Below are positions 1 to 8,116 of a stretch of DNA of 64,000 nt, one piece after another (position 1 is the first letter of the stretch; each line of letters begins with the position of its first letter). Under the pieces are notes generated by a model. That model was not told where the DNA came from. It saw only the letters and a list, made by a program, of their open reading frames with translations, and did no database searches. The DNA is taken from assembly GCF_013336795.1 (NCBI RefSeq), contig NZ_JAAFZT010000035.1, positions 441,261-505,260 of the forward strand. The letters are read 5' to 3'. Source of the stretch: Alteripontixanthobacter muriae (GTDB lineage: Bacteria > Pseudomonadota > Alphaproteobacteria > Sphingomonadales > Sphingomonadaceae). A program made the translations under genes and the position numbers.

Positions 1-1040
1 AGGGCTGCTGCACCGATCAGCGCAAGCCGATCGGTTCCAACCTGAGCAAACACGTTCACAGCTATCGCTGCGCCAAGCAACACGATGATCGATGCACGCG
101 GAAGGGTGATGCGGCTGGCTACAAAGCCAAAGACGGGCCCGGCGAATGAGCCTGCCAGCATGGCTATGATCAGCATGTCGGCCCCAATTTGCGCTTCGTA
201 TCCGAAATCGACAACCAGCTTGGGCATCCACTTCAGAATGAAATAGTAGCAAGTCATGTGCCCGACATAGGCCAGGGTCAGAAGAATTGTGACGCGCGCC
301 AGCGGTCCGCGGAAGAGAGCAGCGAGGGAAGCCGAACCGCCGCTGGCGCCTCCGGCGTCCGTATCCTCGGCAGAGGGGAGGCCGAACTTTGCAAGGATCT
401 TGTTAGCCCTCCCAAGTCCTTCTCCTACCGACTGCCGGCCGGCCCAAATCGGCGATTCCGGTATAAGGGCAAAGGCGAGGGGCAAGGCTATGATCGTCAC
501 AATTGCGCCGAATAAGAAAACGTCGTGCCATTCGCCCACGACGAGCAGATGACGGGCGACTAACCCGCCCAGCACCGATCCGAGCGGATAACCAACAATC
601 ATCGTGGAGATGACCACCGGGCGCCAGCGATCATTGGCATATTCGCTGACGATCGCGGTGAGCGATGCGAGCATCCCGCCAATGCCAAGGCCGGTGAGAA
701 TACGAGCGGTCGATAGCTGCAAGACATCTTGCGAGAAGGTCGCGCCCAGCATGCCCGATGCCATCAAAATAAGACAGGTCAGAATACACGGCCTGCGCCC
801 GAACCGGTCAGCCGCCATGCCGAAGGCGAGCGAACCGACCGCCATGCCAATCAGTTCCATCGAGAGCACCCATCCGAGCGCTGCCGGATCAAGTCCCCAG
901 CTCTCAGCAATCCCTGGAGCAGCAAAGCTGATTGATGCCGCGTCATAGCCATCGAGTCCATTAAGGAAGATGGCGAGCGCGACAGCGATCCATTGCCGCC
1001 GGCCCATCGGGTTTTCCGCCAAGATACGCTGAGGGGTCAT
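1..1040 (-). CDS. MFS transporter, aromatic acid:H+ symporter-like (3' end cut by window edge)
   Basis: Inner-membrane secondary transporter that probably imports an organic or aromatic acid with protons. Translating from the ATG at 1040 gives 346 codons before the window ends, so the C-terminus is missing. Visible are the first-helix DGYD motif (residues 30-33), typical of the AAHS branch, and the loop 2-3 signature GMAADRFGRRP (74-84). Hydrophobic helices follow each other with a central hydrophilic loop. The start overlaps the stop of the upstream esterase by four bases (ATGA), so the two are translationally coupled in an operon headed by the TonB receptor. This suggests uptake of the substrate, or of the acid released by the esterase, across the inner membrane. 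The family is clear; the substrate is inference. Confidence 0.85.
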   Translation of the reverse strand, partial: MTPQRILAENPMGRRQWIAVALAIFLNGLDGYDAASISFAAPGIAESWGLDPAALGWVLSMELIGMAVGSLAFGMAADRFGRRPCILTCLILMASGMLGATFSQDVLQLSTARILTGLGIGGMLASLTAIVSEYANDRWRPVVISTMIVGYPLGSVLGGLVARHLLVVGEWHDVFLFGAIVTIIALPLAFALIPESPIWAGRQSVGEGLGRANKILAKFGLPSAEDTDAGGASGGSASLAALFRGPLARVTILLTLAYVGHMTCYYFILKWMPKLVVDFGYEAQIGADMLIIAMLAGSFAGPVFGFVASRITLPRASIIVLLGAAIAVNVFAQVGTDRLALIGAAA

Positions 1041-2032
1041 GCAGATGCCTTCTGATCGCCCGCGCACAGAGGGGTCAGCATGCCGCTGATCCACCTATCC
1101 CGGTCATGTTGATATTTGCCGGCAAGTGCGCTCCGGCGCAGCATGTCGAAACCGTGGATCGCGCCGCTGTAAAGGTGCAGTTCGCACGGAGTTCCTGCAG
1201 CGCAAAGGCGCTCGGCAAAGCGCAGGTTTTCAGCGGCAAAGAGATCGAGCGCTCCGGTCGCGATGAAGCTCGGCGGTAATCCGGCAAGATCCTCTGCAGT
1301 GGACGGTGAAAGCCAGCCATGTGCGCCCCGCTCGATGGCTCTGCCGCCGACTAGTGACGCCCAGCCAAAGGTGTTTTGCGTGCCCGTCCAGATAAACTCG
1401 CCGGCGGGTCCGTGGTCATAAGGGTCGAGAGCTCCGCCGGTGCGGTGATCGAGCATCGGATAGGTCAGGATTTGTCCCGCGATCGTTGGACCTCTGCAGT
1501 CCCGCAGTTTGAGGGCAAGGCCAGCTGCGAGCCCGCCGCCGGCGCTTTCGCCCATGAGGAAGATGGCGGAGGGCTCAATGCCGAGGGGCTCCGCATTAGC
1601 GAGCAGCCAATCGAGAGCCGCCTCACCATCCTCCAGTTGAGCCGGAAAGGGATGTTCTGGGGCGAGCCGGTAATCAAGGGAAAGAAGAACGACGCCATGA
1701 TCCAGCGCGATTTGCGGCCCCGACACCCGCGCCATATCGGGTGAGCCCATCACCATGCCGCCGCCATGGAGGTGGAGAATAGCACCTCGTGTTTGCCCGC
1801 TGCGGGGCGGATCGAACAGAAGGGCGCTTAATATGCAGCCATCCTGCCGCTCCACCTCGACTTTGCTAGGCGGCAGACGCATGTCGAACAGCCGCGCATC
1901 GACCCGCGCACGCATCCGTGTCTGGGCGAGATTTTCAGGCGTCAGATCACCGGAGGGTAGGGCGTCAATAAGCGCCCGCATCTCCGGATCTACGAGGGCA
2001 CGTGATCTAATTACGGCCTGCCTCTCCGTCAC
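1037..2032 (-). CDS. alpha/beta hydrolase, hormone-sensitive-lipase-type esterase
   Basis: Predicted cytoplasmic carboxylesterase of 331 residues. It shows the oxyanion-hole motif HGGG (89-92) and the nucleophile elbow GESAG (161-165, Ser163), with later Asp (GALDLF) and His (GAIHGFD) completing the triad expected for the HSL/GDSAG family. The start used is GTG at 2032, 17 bases after the TonB receptor stop; an ATG at 1981 with CGGAG in front is an alternative. It is second in the receptor-esterase-transporter unit. The nearby Baeyer-Villiger monooxygenase makes esters or lactones from ketones, so hydrolysis of that product is an attractive role. That link is inferred from context and the shared operator, not from the protein itself. 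Confidence 0.85.
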   Translation of the reverse strand: MTERQAVIRSRALVDPEMRALIDALPSGDLTPENLAQTRMRARVDARLFDMRLPPSKVEVERQDGCILSALLFDPPRSGQTRGAILHLHGGGMVMGSPDMARVSGPQIALDHGVVLLSLDYRLAPEHPFPAQLEDGEAALDWLLANAEPLGIEPSAIFLMGESAGGGLAAGLALKLRDCRGPTIAGQILTYPMLDHRTGGALDPYDHGPAGEFIWTGTQNTFGWASLVGGRAIERGAHGWLSPSTAEDLAGLPPSFIATGALDLFAAENLRFAERLCAAGTPCELHLYSGAIHGFDMLRRSALAGKYQHDRDRWISGMLTPLCAGDQKASA

Positions 2033-2049
2033 GCTCGCTGCCAGTCCAT

Positions 2050-4551
2050 CTAAAACTTGAAACCGACCTGCAGCATGATCTCACGCCCGCGGCTAACCAC
2101 GCCCCGCTGCTCGCCAATTGCACCTGGAACGCTGGCCCCGCCAGTTCTATCCGCTGCATAGAGCAGGTAATATTCGTTCGTGAGATTGCGGCCGACCAGC
2201 GCCGCACTCCAGCGCTCATCTTCTGGGCCGAAGGAAACGCTTGCATTGAAGCGGAAGAAGTCATCCTGCCGGCTGGGCGGCGCCAAAGTGTCTGCGGCAA
2301 AATAGCTACCGCTATAAAACGCATCGCCCGTCACCCCGACCTTGTAGACACCCGTGGGTATATCAAGCGCGAAGCCGGCATTCCCCGCCCAATCCGGCGA
2401 ACGGGCAGGTGCGCGTCCTTCGTAATCCTGCTGCAGGGTAAGTGTTGTTGAATTGACGAAGGAGCAGTTTGGCGGCGGCACGGCCGTTGCACGGGTCGCT
2501 CCAACCGGAAAGGTGTAAGCATAGCACTGCCCGATGAAATCCTTGAACCGGTTGTGCGTATAAGCAATCGCAGCATGCAGAGAGAGAATGTTGCTGGCTT
2601 CATAGCGGCCGCTTAGCTCGGCGCCCCTCTGCTCAACCTCGCCGGCATTGTTGATAGTGTAGGCGATCCGCGCGGGATCGTAGGTGTTCACCTGCAGATC
2701 CTCGAAAGTGTAGGCAAATGCCGCAGCCGAGAACGACAAGCGCTCATCAAGAAGCGTTCCCTTTGCGCCGATTTCGAAGCCGGAGGCTTTTTCAGAACCG
2801 TAATCGACATCGCCGATCACTGTCGTTGTCTGGAGCGGATTGGTGAGGCCGAAACCCCCGGATTTGAAGCCTGTTTTATAGGCGATAAAGAATGTCCGGT
2901 CCGGGCTCGGCCGCCAGGTTAAAGAAGCTTCCGGTGAAATGTTCTCATCTTCGAAACTGCCCTTCAAGACGCCGATCTCGTCAGATCCCGGGAAATTCGT
3001 CGCAATCGTGTTGAATCCGAAAATGCCGTAAAGGTTCTGTTTGGTGTAGTCCTTTTCTTCACGCGTAAAGCGCGCGCCGCCAGCCAGCTCAAGCGTCGGC
3101 GTGATCTCGTAGATGCCTTGGGCAAAGGCCGAGAGCGTCTGGCCTTCTTGCTGGTTGAGATCTTCGTAAAGAGCAAAGCGGCCGCTCGCTGCCTGGTAGA
3201 AGGTATCGCGCACTTTCACGTCATTTGTATCGAACAGCGACGTGTCTTGATAGTAGCCGCCGACCATGAAATCGAAGGGGCCCTCGAAGTCGGAGACGAG
3301 GCGGACTTCCTGGCTGAAAGCACGGTTGCGCTGATCGTTGAAGAAGGCGAGCTGAGAGAAAGTTGTCTGGTCCAGGCCCGAAAGGAACTCGTATTTGATC
3401 CAATTATAACCCGTCGTGGAGGTGATGGTCAGTGTGTCCGAAAGCGAATACGCCAACTCCGCCGATGCCACGAAAGCGCGCAAGCGGCCGTAGGCCTGAC
3501 CGTCCTCGCGATCACCGGCCAGCGTATTGAAAATGGCAAGCGGCAGATCGCCGATTGTGGTCCGGTTGTCGACCACGCACTCAGCGAAAGGGTCGGGGAT
3601 TCCTACGACGCGCGGATTGGGGCCGGTGCATGGACCTATGTTCTGAGTGGCAACGCCTGGTCCGGCGTCTTCGGCTGTCGCTCCAAACGCCTTGAGGCGC
3701 ACAGTAAGCCGGTCACCGAATTCCCCTTGGAGCGTGAGCCGGCCGAGGAACTCTTCTTCGCCCGGCCGCTGGTCGAGCGCTCCGGGCAGTTGTGCCGCGC
3801 CGGCAGGCGCACCTGTTGCTGGATTGTAGAAGGGGTTGGCAATTGGCTGCGCTGTGTTCCGCAGCCAGCCATCGAGGTTCCGGTAGCGAAAGGCGATGCG
3901 CCCACCGATTGAGTCGGAAAGGGGCCCTGAGACCGCCAGGTCAGTCACGATTTCATCGCCCACGAACTCGTAACCGGCACGGCCACTGATTTCGAGCGAG
4001 GAGGTCGGATCCTTGGTACGGACGGCGATTACGCCGGCGGGGCTGTTCTTGCCGAAGAACAGCGCTTGTGGACCCTTCAGGATTTCTACCTGGTCCACGT
4101 CGAAGAAGCCGAGCTGGGCGATGCGCCCGTCGCTCGTCTGAACGCCGTCGATCGCGACAGATACCGCCTGCTCAAAGCCTGCCTGATTGGCCGGCGAACT
4201 GATCCCGCGGATGGCAAGGGAGCCGCCCCCGTTCGACTTATATGCGCCGACTATGACCGTCGGGGTAAGTTCGGCGATTTTTACGAGGTCGGTCGCATTC
4301 GAACGGGCAATCTCCTCATCGGTTACGACCGATACTACCACCGGGACATCGTTCAGCGATTCCTCCCGTCCGCGCGCGGTAACGATGATGACATTCTCAT
4401 CTTCGGCTTCAGCGGTGGTCGGGATCGGGGGCTGAACCGGGCCATAGGGTTCCACTTGGGCGAAAGCCGGGGTGCACCAACCAGCGATGCTCGCTGAAAG
4501 GAGCAGGACGGCTTTGCGACTTAGTTGAGCTCTCTGCGCCATCTTCTTCAT
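2050..4551 (-). CDS. TonB-dependent outer-membrane receptor
   Basis: Outer-membrane beta-barrel transporter of 833 residues, energised by TonB. It has a signal peptide ending near TPAFAQ, then the plug domain (around VTARGREESLNDVP through GPQALFFGKNSPAG) and a long barrel ending in the aromatic terminus QVGFKF. The start at 4551 (MKKMAQ) is chosen because GGGAG lies about seven bases upstream and the signal peptide begins there; an in-frame upstream start at 4584 lacks this. It is the first gene of the unit that continues with esterase and MFS transporter, and it sits under two operator copies. Sphingomonads use many such receptors for organic substrates as well as siderophores; the catabolic context favours an organic ligand. 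The ligand is not visible in the sequence. Confidence 0.92.
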   Translation of the reverse strand: MKKMAQRAQLSRKAVLLLSASIAGWCTPAFAQVEPYGPVQPPIPTTAEAEDENVIIVTARGREESLNDVPVVVSVVTDEEIARSNATDLVKIAELTPTVIVGAYKSNGGGSLAIRGISSPANQAGFEQAVSVAIDGVQTSDGRIAQLGFFDVDQVEILKGPQALFFGKNSPAGVIAVRTKDPTSSLEISGRAGYEFVGDEIVTDLAVSGPLSDSIGGRIAFRYRNLDGWLRNTAQPIANPFYNPATGAPAGAAQLPGALDQRPGEEEFLGRLTLQGEFGDRLTVRLKAFGATAEDAGPGVATQNIGPCTGPNPRVVGIPDPFAECVVDNRTTIGDLPLAIFNTLAGDREDGQAYGRLRAFVASAELAYSLSDTLTITSTTGYNWIKYEFLSGLDQTTFSQLAFFNDQRNRAFSQEVRLVSDFEGPFDFMVGGYYQDTSLFDTNDVKVRDTFYQAASGRFALYEDLNQQEGQTLSAFAQGIYEITPTLELAGGARFTREEKDYTKQNLYGIFGFNTIATNFPGSDEIGVLKGSFEDENISPEASLTWRPSPDRTFFIAYKTGFKSGGFGLTNPLQTTTVIGDVDYGSEKASGFEIGAKGTLLDERLSFSAAAFAYTFEDLQVNTYDPARIAYTINNAGEVEQRGAELSGRYEASNILSLHAAIAYTHNRFKDFIGQCYAYTFPVGATRATAVPPPNCSFVNSTTLTLQQDYEGRAPARSPDWAGNAGFALDIPTGVYKVGVTGDAFYSGSYFAADTLAPPSRQDDFFRFNASVSFGPEDERWSAALVGRNLTNEYYLLYAADRTGGASVPGAIGEQRGVVSRGREIMLQVGFKF

Positions 4552-4612
4552 GATCTCTCTCCCAGACCGTTGCCCGCTCGGCATTGCCTGCCTGTGATCG
4601 GGATAACTTAGA

Positions 4613-4651
4613 TCAACATCAATGTGGAAATATTGTCAACAGCAGTGTTGA
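4613..4651. promoter_or_regulatory. two candidate TetR operators upstream of the TonB receptor
   Basis: Two 16-bp inverted repeats of form TCAAYA-N4-YGTKGA lie 23 bp apart: 4613-4628 (TCAACATCAATGTGGA) and 4636-4651 (TCAACAGCAGTGTTGA). The first begins 61 bp upstream of the receptor ATG. The same motif recurs at 7979, 8070 and 12460. Seen directly; the binding protein is inferred to be the adjacent TetR regulator. Confidence 0.7.
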
Positions 4652-4727
4652 ACACTTTTCGCAGACGAGCAGCGAGGCTGGTCGAAATGGCTGATCAAGA
4701 GAGTGTCGTTGGAGAAGCAGCGGAAAT

Positions 4728-5381
4728 TCAATAGGGCGATTCGAGGCCCGCGAGCGCGATTTCTGAAAAGGTCTGGCCAATCTCGCGGGCTGTCGAGCCC
4801 TTGCCGGGCCGATGCCAGCGGTGCGTCCAGTTCACCATGCCCAGAATGCCGCGGGCGACTACATCGGCAGATCCGGCCTTGCGGAAGGTTCCGTCTTTTT
4901 GCCCTTCCTCGATGATGTCGATGAATGCCCGCTCGATGCCGCGATTGAGCTCCCGCATTCTGCTCGACCAAACGCTGCGGGCATCACTCACCTGGCGTAG
5001 ATCTTCGCGGATATAGATATATAAAAGCGGATAATTTTCATCATAGGATATCATCATCGCGGTGATCAGGTCACGCAGCTTGCGGCGCGGGCTGATTGCG
5101 CTAACGGCGATTTCCCGCGCAAGATCATGATTGCGTTCCAAAACGGCGCCGACGATTTCGTCGAACAGATCCTCCTTGGAAGAGAAGTAGTAATATAGGG
5201 TGGCGCGGTCGATCTCGAGTTCCTGCGCCACCTTGCTCAAACTGGCGTTGGCGAAGCCTTGACGATTAAACACTGCGATGGCGGCATCGCGAATTTCTTG
5301 GCGTCGCGCTTGGTAAGATGCGCGCGACACCTTGTTGGCCGCCGATCTGCGCCGGCCAAGCACCGAAGGCTGCTTCGTCAT
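4728..5381 (-). CDS. TetR/AcrR-family transcriptional regulator
   Basis: DNA-binding repressor of 217 residues. The N-terminal domain has the TetR helix-turn-helix at about residues 47-69, with the typical ATLYYYFSSKEDLF stretch, followed by a helical ligand-binding domain. Start at ATG 5381; an in-frame TTG at 5435 would add 18 residues of unlikely sequence. It is the last gene of the ligase-SDR-TetR unit, separated from the SDR stop by about 75 bases, and is convergent with nothing. Five palindromes of the size TetR dimers bind occur in the promoters of this unit, the receptor unit, the monooxygenase and the thiolase unit. It is therefore the best candidate for their common regulator, and it would also control itself. 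The inducer is unknown, perhaps an acyl-CoA or the substrate. Confidence 0.9.
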   Translation of the reverse strand: MTKQPSVLGRRRSAANKVSRASYQARRQEIRDAAIAVFNRQGFANASLSKVAQELEIDRATLYYYFSSKEDLFDEIVGAVLERNHDLAREIAVSAISPRRKLRDLITAMMISYDENYPLLYIYIREDLRQVSDARSVWSSRMRELNRGIERAFIDIIEEGQKDGTFRKAGSADVVARGILGMVNWTHRWHRPGKGSTAREIGQTFSEIALAGLESPY

Positions 5382-5456
5382 GGTGCGTTTTTCTTTCTGG
5401 GTAATTGCACAGGCCGCTGAAAGCGCAGCGGGCAAGGCGATGAAGCAAAGGCGATG

Positions 5457-6209
5457 TCAGCCCCGCGGCGCACCGGCGACAAACAACACTTGGCCGGTGA
5501 TAAAGGATGATCGGCGATCCGCAAAGAAGGATACCGCTTGTGCAATATCCTCCGGCTTGCCAACCCTGCCGACGCAGGTTTCCCGCTTCATCTGTTCAAC
5601 GAGGCTTTCGAACGTCATGCCACTTCGATCCGCCACCGCGCGTGTCATCTCCGTCACCACGAACCCGGGAGCAACAACGTTGGCAGTGATCCCGTGTCTC
5701 CCCCCTTCCAGCGCGAGCGTCTTGGTGAGACCAATCACACCGGCCTTCGCCGCTGAATAATTTGCCTCGCCGAAGGTGCCGAGCGCAGCAGTGCTCGATA
5801 GACTGACGATCCGGCCCCCGCCATTCTTCGCCATGTGCGGAATGCAGGCTCGGCTGGTCAGAAAAACCGATTTCAAATTAACGTCGATCACGGCGGTCCA
5901 GTCCTCAAGAGTCATCTTGGTGACGGTGCGATCCCGGAGAATGCCGGCATTGTTGATTAGCACGAAGGGGGGAGCGAGGGTTTCGCTCACCTGGTGAATG
6001 GCGCGCTCGACCGCATCTTCATCGGAGACGTCGGCGGCTACGGCCAAGGCGCGGGCGCCGTGCGCCTCGACGGCTGCGCAGCTCTCCCGGCACGCTTCTT
6101 CTGAAAGGTCGAGCATAGCCACGTCATGACCATCTTCTGCCAGTCTCGCCGCGATTGCAGCGCCGATGCCCCGGCCGCCGCCGGTGACGATTGCTACTGG
6201 CCGGGTCAT
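5457..6209 (-). CDS. SDR-family NAD(P)-dependent oxidoreductase (FabG-like)
   Basis: Classical short-chain dehydrogenase/reductase of 250 residues, likely cytoplasmic. It has the Rossmann motif TGGGRGIG (9-16), the NNAG motif, and the catalytic Ser...Tyr-x-x-x-Lys arrangement (SLSSTAAL ... YSAAK). It resembles 3-oxoacyl reductases and hydroxyacyl or alcohol dehydrogenases. Its ATG overlaps the TGA of the upstream acyl-CoA ligase by four bases, so it is coupled to that gene. In this setting it may oxidise or reduce a CoA-bound or free hydroxy/keto intermediate of the pathway. The direction and substrate cannot be read from sequence. Confidence 0.88.
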   Translation of the reverse strand: MTRPVAIVTGGGRGIGAAIAARLAEDGHDVAMLDLSEEACRESCAAVEAHGARALAVAADVSDEDAVERAIHQVSETLAPPFVLINNAGILRDRTVTKMTLEDWTAVIDVNLKSVFLTSRACIPHMAKNGGGRIVSLSSTAALGTFGEANYSAAKAGVIGLTKTLALEGGRHGITANVVAPGFVVTEMTRAVADRSGMTFESLVEQMKRETCVGRVGKPEDIAQAVSFFADRRSSFITGQVLFVAGAPRG

Positions 6210-7912
6210 ATTATCTCCAAACGTTCCTGCGCCATTCTGGTTAGCGCAAATTTCTGCGGCCGGCCCGAAGCAGTTAAGGGAAGTTCATCGCTCTGCACAA
6301 AGAAGACGTGGCGGGGGACCTTGAAGCGGGCGAGCTTCTCGCGGGCATAATCGATGATTGCCTCCTCTCCGATCTGTGATCCCGGCGAGCGGATGATGAA
6401 AGCGGCGCCGACCTCACCCATTCGCTCATCGGGCAAGGGTGCGACAATGGCCTGCTCCACGCCGGCAAGCTGCGCCAGGACATCCTCAACCTCGCTTGGC
6501 AAAACCTGCTCACCGCCGCACCGGTAGGATTCCTTTGTCCGGCCAAGAAGGGTGATGTATTTGTCAGCGTCGATCAATCCGAGATCACCCGTGTGCAACC
6601 AGCCATCGGGTGTGAAGGCTTCGGCAGTCTCGATCGGTTTGTTGTAATAGCCCCGCGTTACGCCGAGCCCTCGCGCCTGCAACTCGCCCATCGCACCGGG
6701 CGGCAGGGGCTCACCTGTGGCGGTGTCCACGACTCTGTAGTCCACGAGAAGGCCTTCAAGAGCAGGATCTGCAGCCGGGCCAACTTCGCGCAGCCGACCA
6801 TTTGTGGTCAAGAGCCTCTCCTCAGGATCCTGCGGCCGTGTCACCGTGGTCGAAGCGGTTGTTTCGGTCATGCCATAGCCGGTAGTGATCTCGTTCACCC
6901 CAAGGATCTTGCGCAGCTGAGCCCAAAGATGCGGGGGCGCTTTGCCGCCTGAGGCAAGGGCGGCATGCAATGAGGTAAGGTCGTAATCGGCGCTTTGTGC
7001 TGCCTCGATGAGCGCTAGCGACATGGCCGGAATAAGCAAAGCGTCACTGACTTGGTAGTGCTCGATCCTACGCAGCATGTCCTGCGCATCGAAGCGGAGC
7101 CGCGGGACCATCGCTCCGCCAACGAAGGGCACCGACAGCAATCCCTCGACATAGCCAAATACGTGAAAAAGCGGGAGCGCAAAGATGATGCGCCGGCCGT
7201 CTTCAAACGCGCGGGCGTAGGCACTGCCAAAGGCGCAGCGCATGAGCATGTCATGGGTGAGCTGTACGCCTTTTGGCGGACCGGTGGTTCCGGAAGTGAA
7301 CAGGATATCGCAAACCGCATCCGGCGAAACCTGCGGCATGGCCGCGTCAACGTCGCTGCAAAGACTGGAGAAGCTCGGCGCAGTCGTCTCGCGCGATCCC
7401 TCCCCGGTTTCGAAGACGATGATCTGGCGCAGCAGAGGTAAGATTTCGCCTCCGGCCTCTTCGGCCCATGCCGGGCTAATTGCATCGAGAATAGCCAGAT
7501 GATCGACACCGCGAAAACTGTCCATAGTCACAAGCAGCACGCTGTCTGATTGACCGAGGACATATTTCAGCTCGTCCGCCTTGAGCATGATGTTGACGGG
7601 AACTGCAATCGCTCCGATCCTCGATAGCGCGTATTTGAGCGCGGCATATTCCGGATAGTTTGCCAGCACGAGCGCGATCTTGTCGCCACTTTGTATGCCC
7701 AGCTTCATCAGACCAGCAGCGATGCTTCGCGAGTGCGCAGCGATGTCGCGGTAGGATAGGTTCTTTTCATCAGTGATCACGAGCGGGCGATCAGGAAATT
7801 CCTGCGCCGCCTCATCTAGCACTTCGTGCAAGGTCTTGGGCACCCAATCGGCATAGCGTTCTGCCAGGGCATGTTGCCGCTGTTCCACGTCCCGCGCGTG
7901 TTGGCTGACCAT
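6206..7912 (-). CDS. AMP-dependent acyl-CoA synthetase/ligase
   Basis: ANL-superfamily enzyme of 568 residues that would activate a carboxylic acid to its CoA thioester via an acyl-adenylate. It shows the P-loop-like A3 motif FTSGTTGPPKGV, the A5 motif GYGMTETTA, the A7 motif LHTGDLG, and a C-terminal domain with the hinge GRTKESYRCGGEQVLPSEVED-like region and a late Lys region. Start at ATG 7912, preceded by GGAGAGG at good spacing; an in-frame TTG at 7954 lacks a ribosome site. It is the first gene of the ligase-SDR-TetR unit. An operator copy begins 66 bp upstream and the divergent monooxygenase shares the intergenic region. It probably provides the entry step of the catabolic pathway encoded around it. 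Chain type (fatty, aryl-propenoic, terpenoid or steroid side chain) is unresolved. Confidence 0.9.
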   Translation of the reverse strand: MVSQHARDVEQRQHALAERYADWVPKTLHEVLDEAAQEFPDRPLVITDEKNLSYRDIAAHSRSIAAGLMKLGIQSGDKIALVLANYPEYAALKYALSRIGAIAVPVNIMLKADELKYVLGQSDSVLLVTMDSFRGVDHLAILDAISPAWAEEAGGEILPLLRQIIVFETGEGSRETTAPSFSSLCSDVDAAMPQVSPDAVCDILFTSGTTGPPKGVQLTHDMLMRCAFGSAYARAFEDGRRIIFALPLFHVFGYVEGLLSVPFVGGAMVPRLRFDAQDMLRRIEHYQVSDALLIPAMSLALIEAAQSADYDLTSLHAALASGGKAPPHLWAQLRKILGVNEITTGYGMTETTASTTVTRPQDPEERLLTTNGRLREVGPAADPALEGLLVDYRVVDTATGEPLPPGAMGELQARGLGVTRGYYNKPIETAEAFTPDGWLHTGDLGLIDADKYITLLGRTKESYRCGGEQVLPSEVEDVLAQLAGVEQAIVAPLPDERMGEVGAAFIIRSPGSQIGEEAIIDYAREKLARFKVPRHVFFVQSDELPLTASGRPQKFALTRMAQERLEII

Positions 7913-7978
7913 GACCCTCTCCACACCAATTGGGTTGCTCAAAATGAAGTCCAAGGATGCTTGCCAACGTTCCGGCAG

Positions 7979-7994
7979 TCAATACACATGTGGA
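7979..7994. promoter_or_regulatory. candidate TetR operator upstream of the acyl-CoA ligase
   Basis: TCAATACACATGTGGA fits TCAAYA-N4-YGTKGA and begins 66 bp upstream of the ligase ATG at 7912. The spacing is nearly the same as for the copies before the TonB receptor and the MaoC-thiolase unit. Confidence 0.65.
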
Positions 7995-8069
7995 AAACCA
8001 AGAGCCCAAGCGAATACGGGCTGTTTATGCGACCGCGGAGCGGAAGCGAACTCTCCTCTCGTCCTCTAG

Positions 8070-8085
8070 TCAACAGCTGTGTTGA
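8070..8085. promoter_or_regulatory. candidate TetR operator upstream of the Baeyer-Villiger monooxygenase
   Basis: TCAACAGCTGTGTTGA is the most symmetrical copy of the motif (TCAACA and TGTTGA arms). It ends 31 bp before the monooxygenase ATG. A TTGACA hexamer at 8082-8087 overlaps its right arm, which would suit repression by occlusion; no convincing -10 was seen at the right distance. Confidence 0.68.
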
Positions 8086-8116
8086 CAAGGCAGGTTCTTT
8101 GTGGAGAAGAAGAGGC

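Noticed and set aside
3118-3912. A 264-codon + strand frame inside the TonB receptor
   Set aside because: Shadow frame of the receptor, which has full family features.
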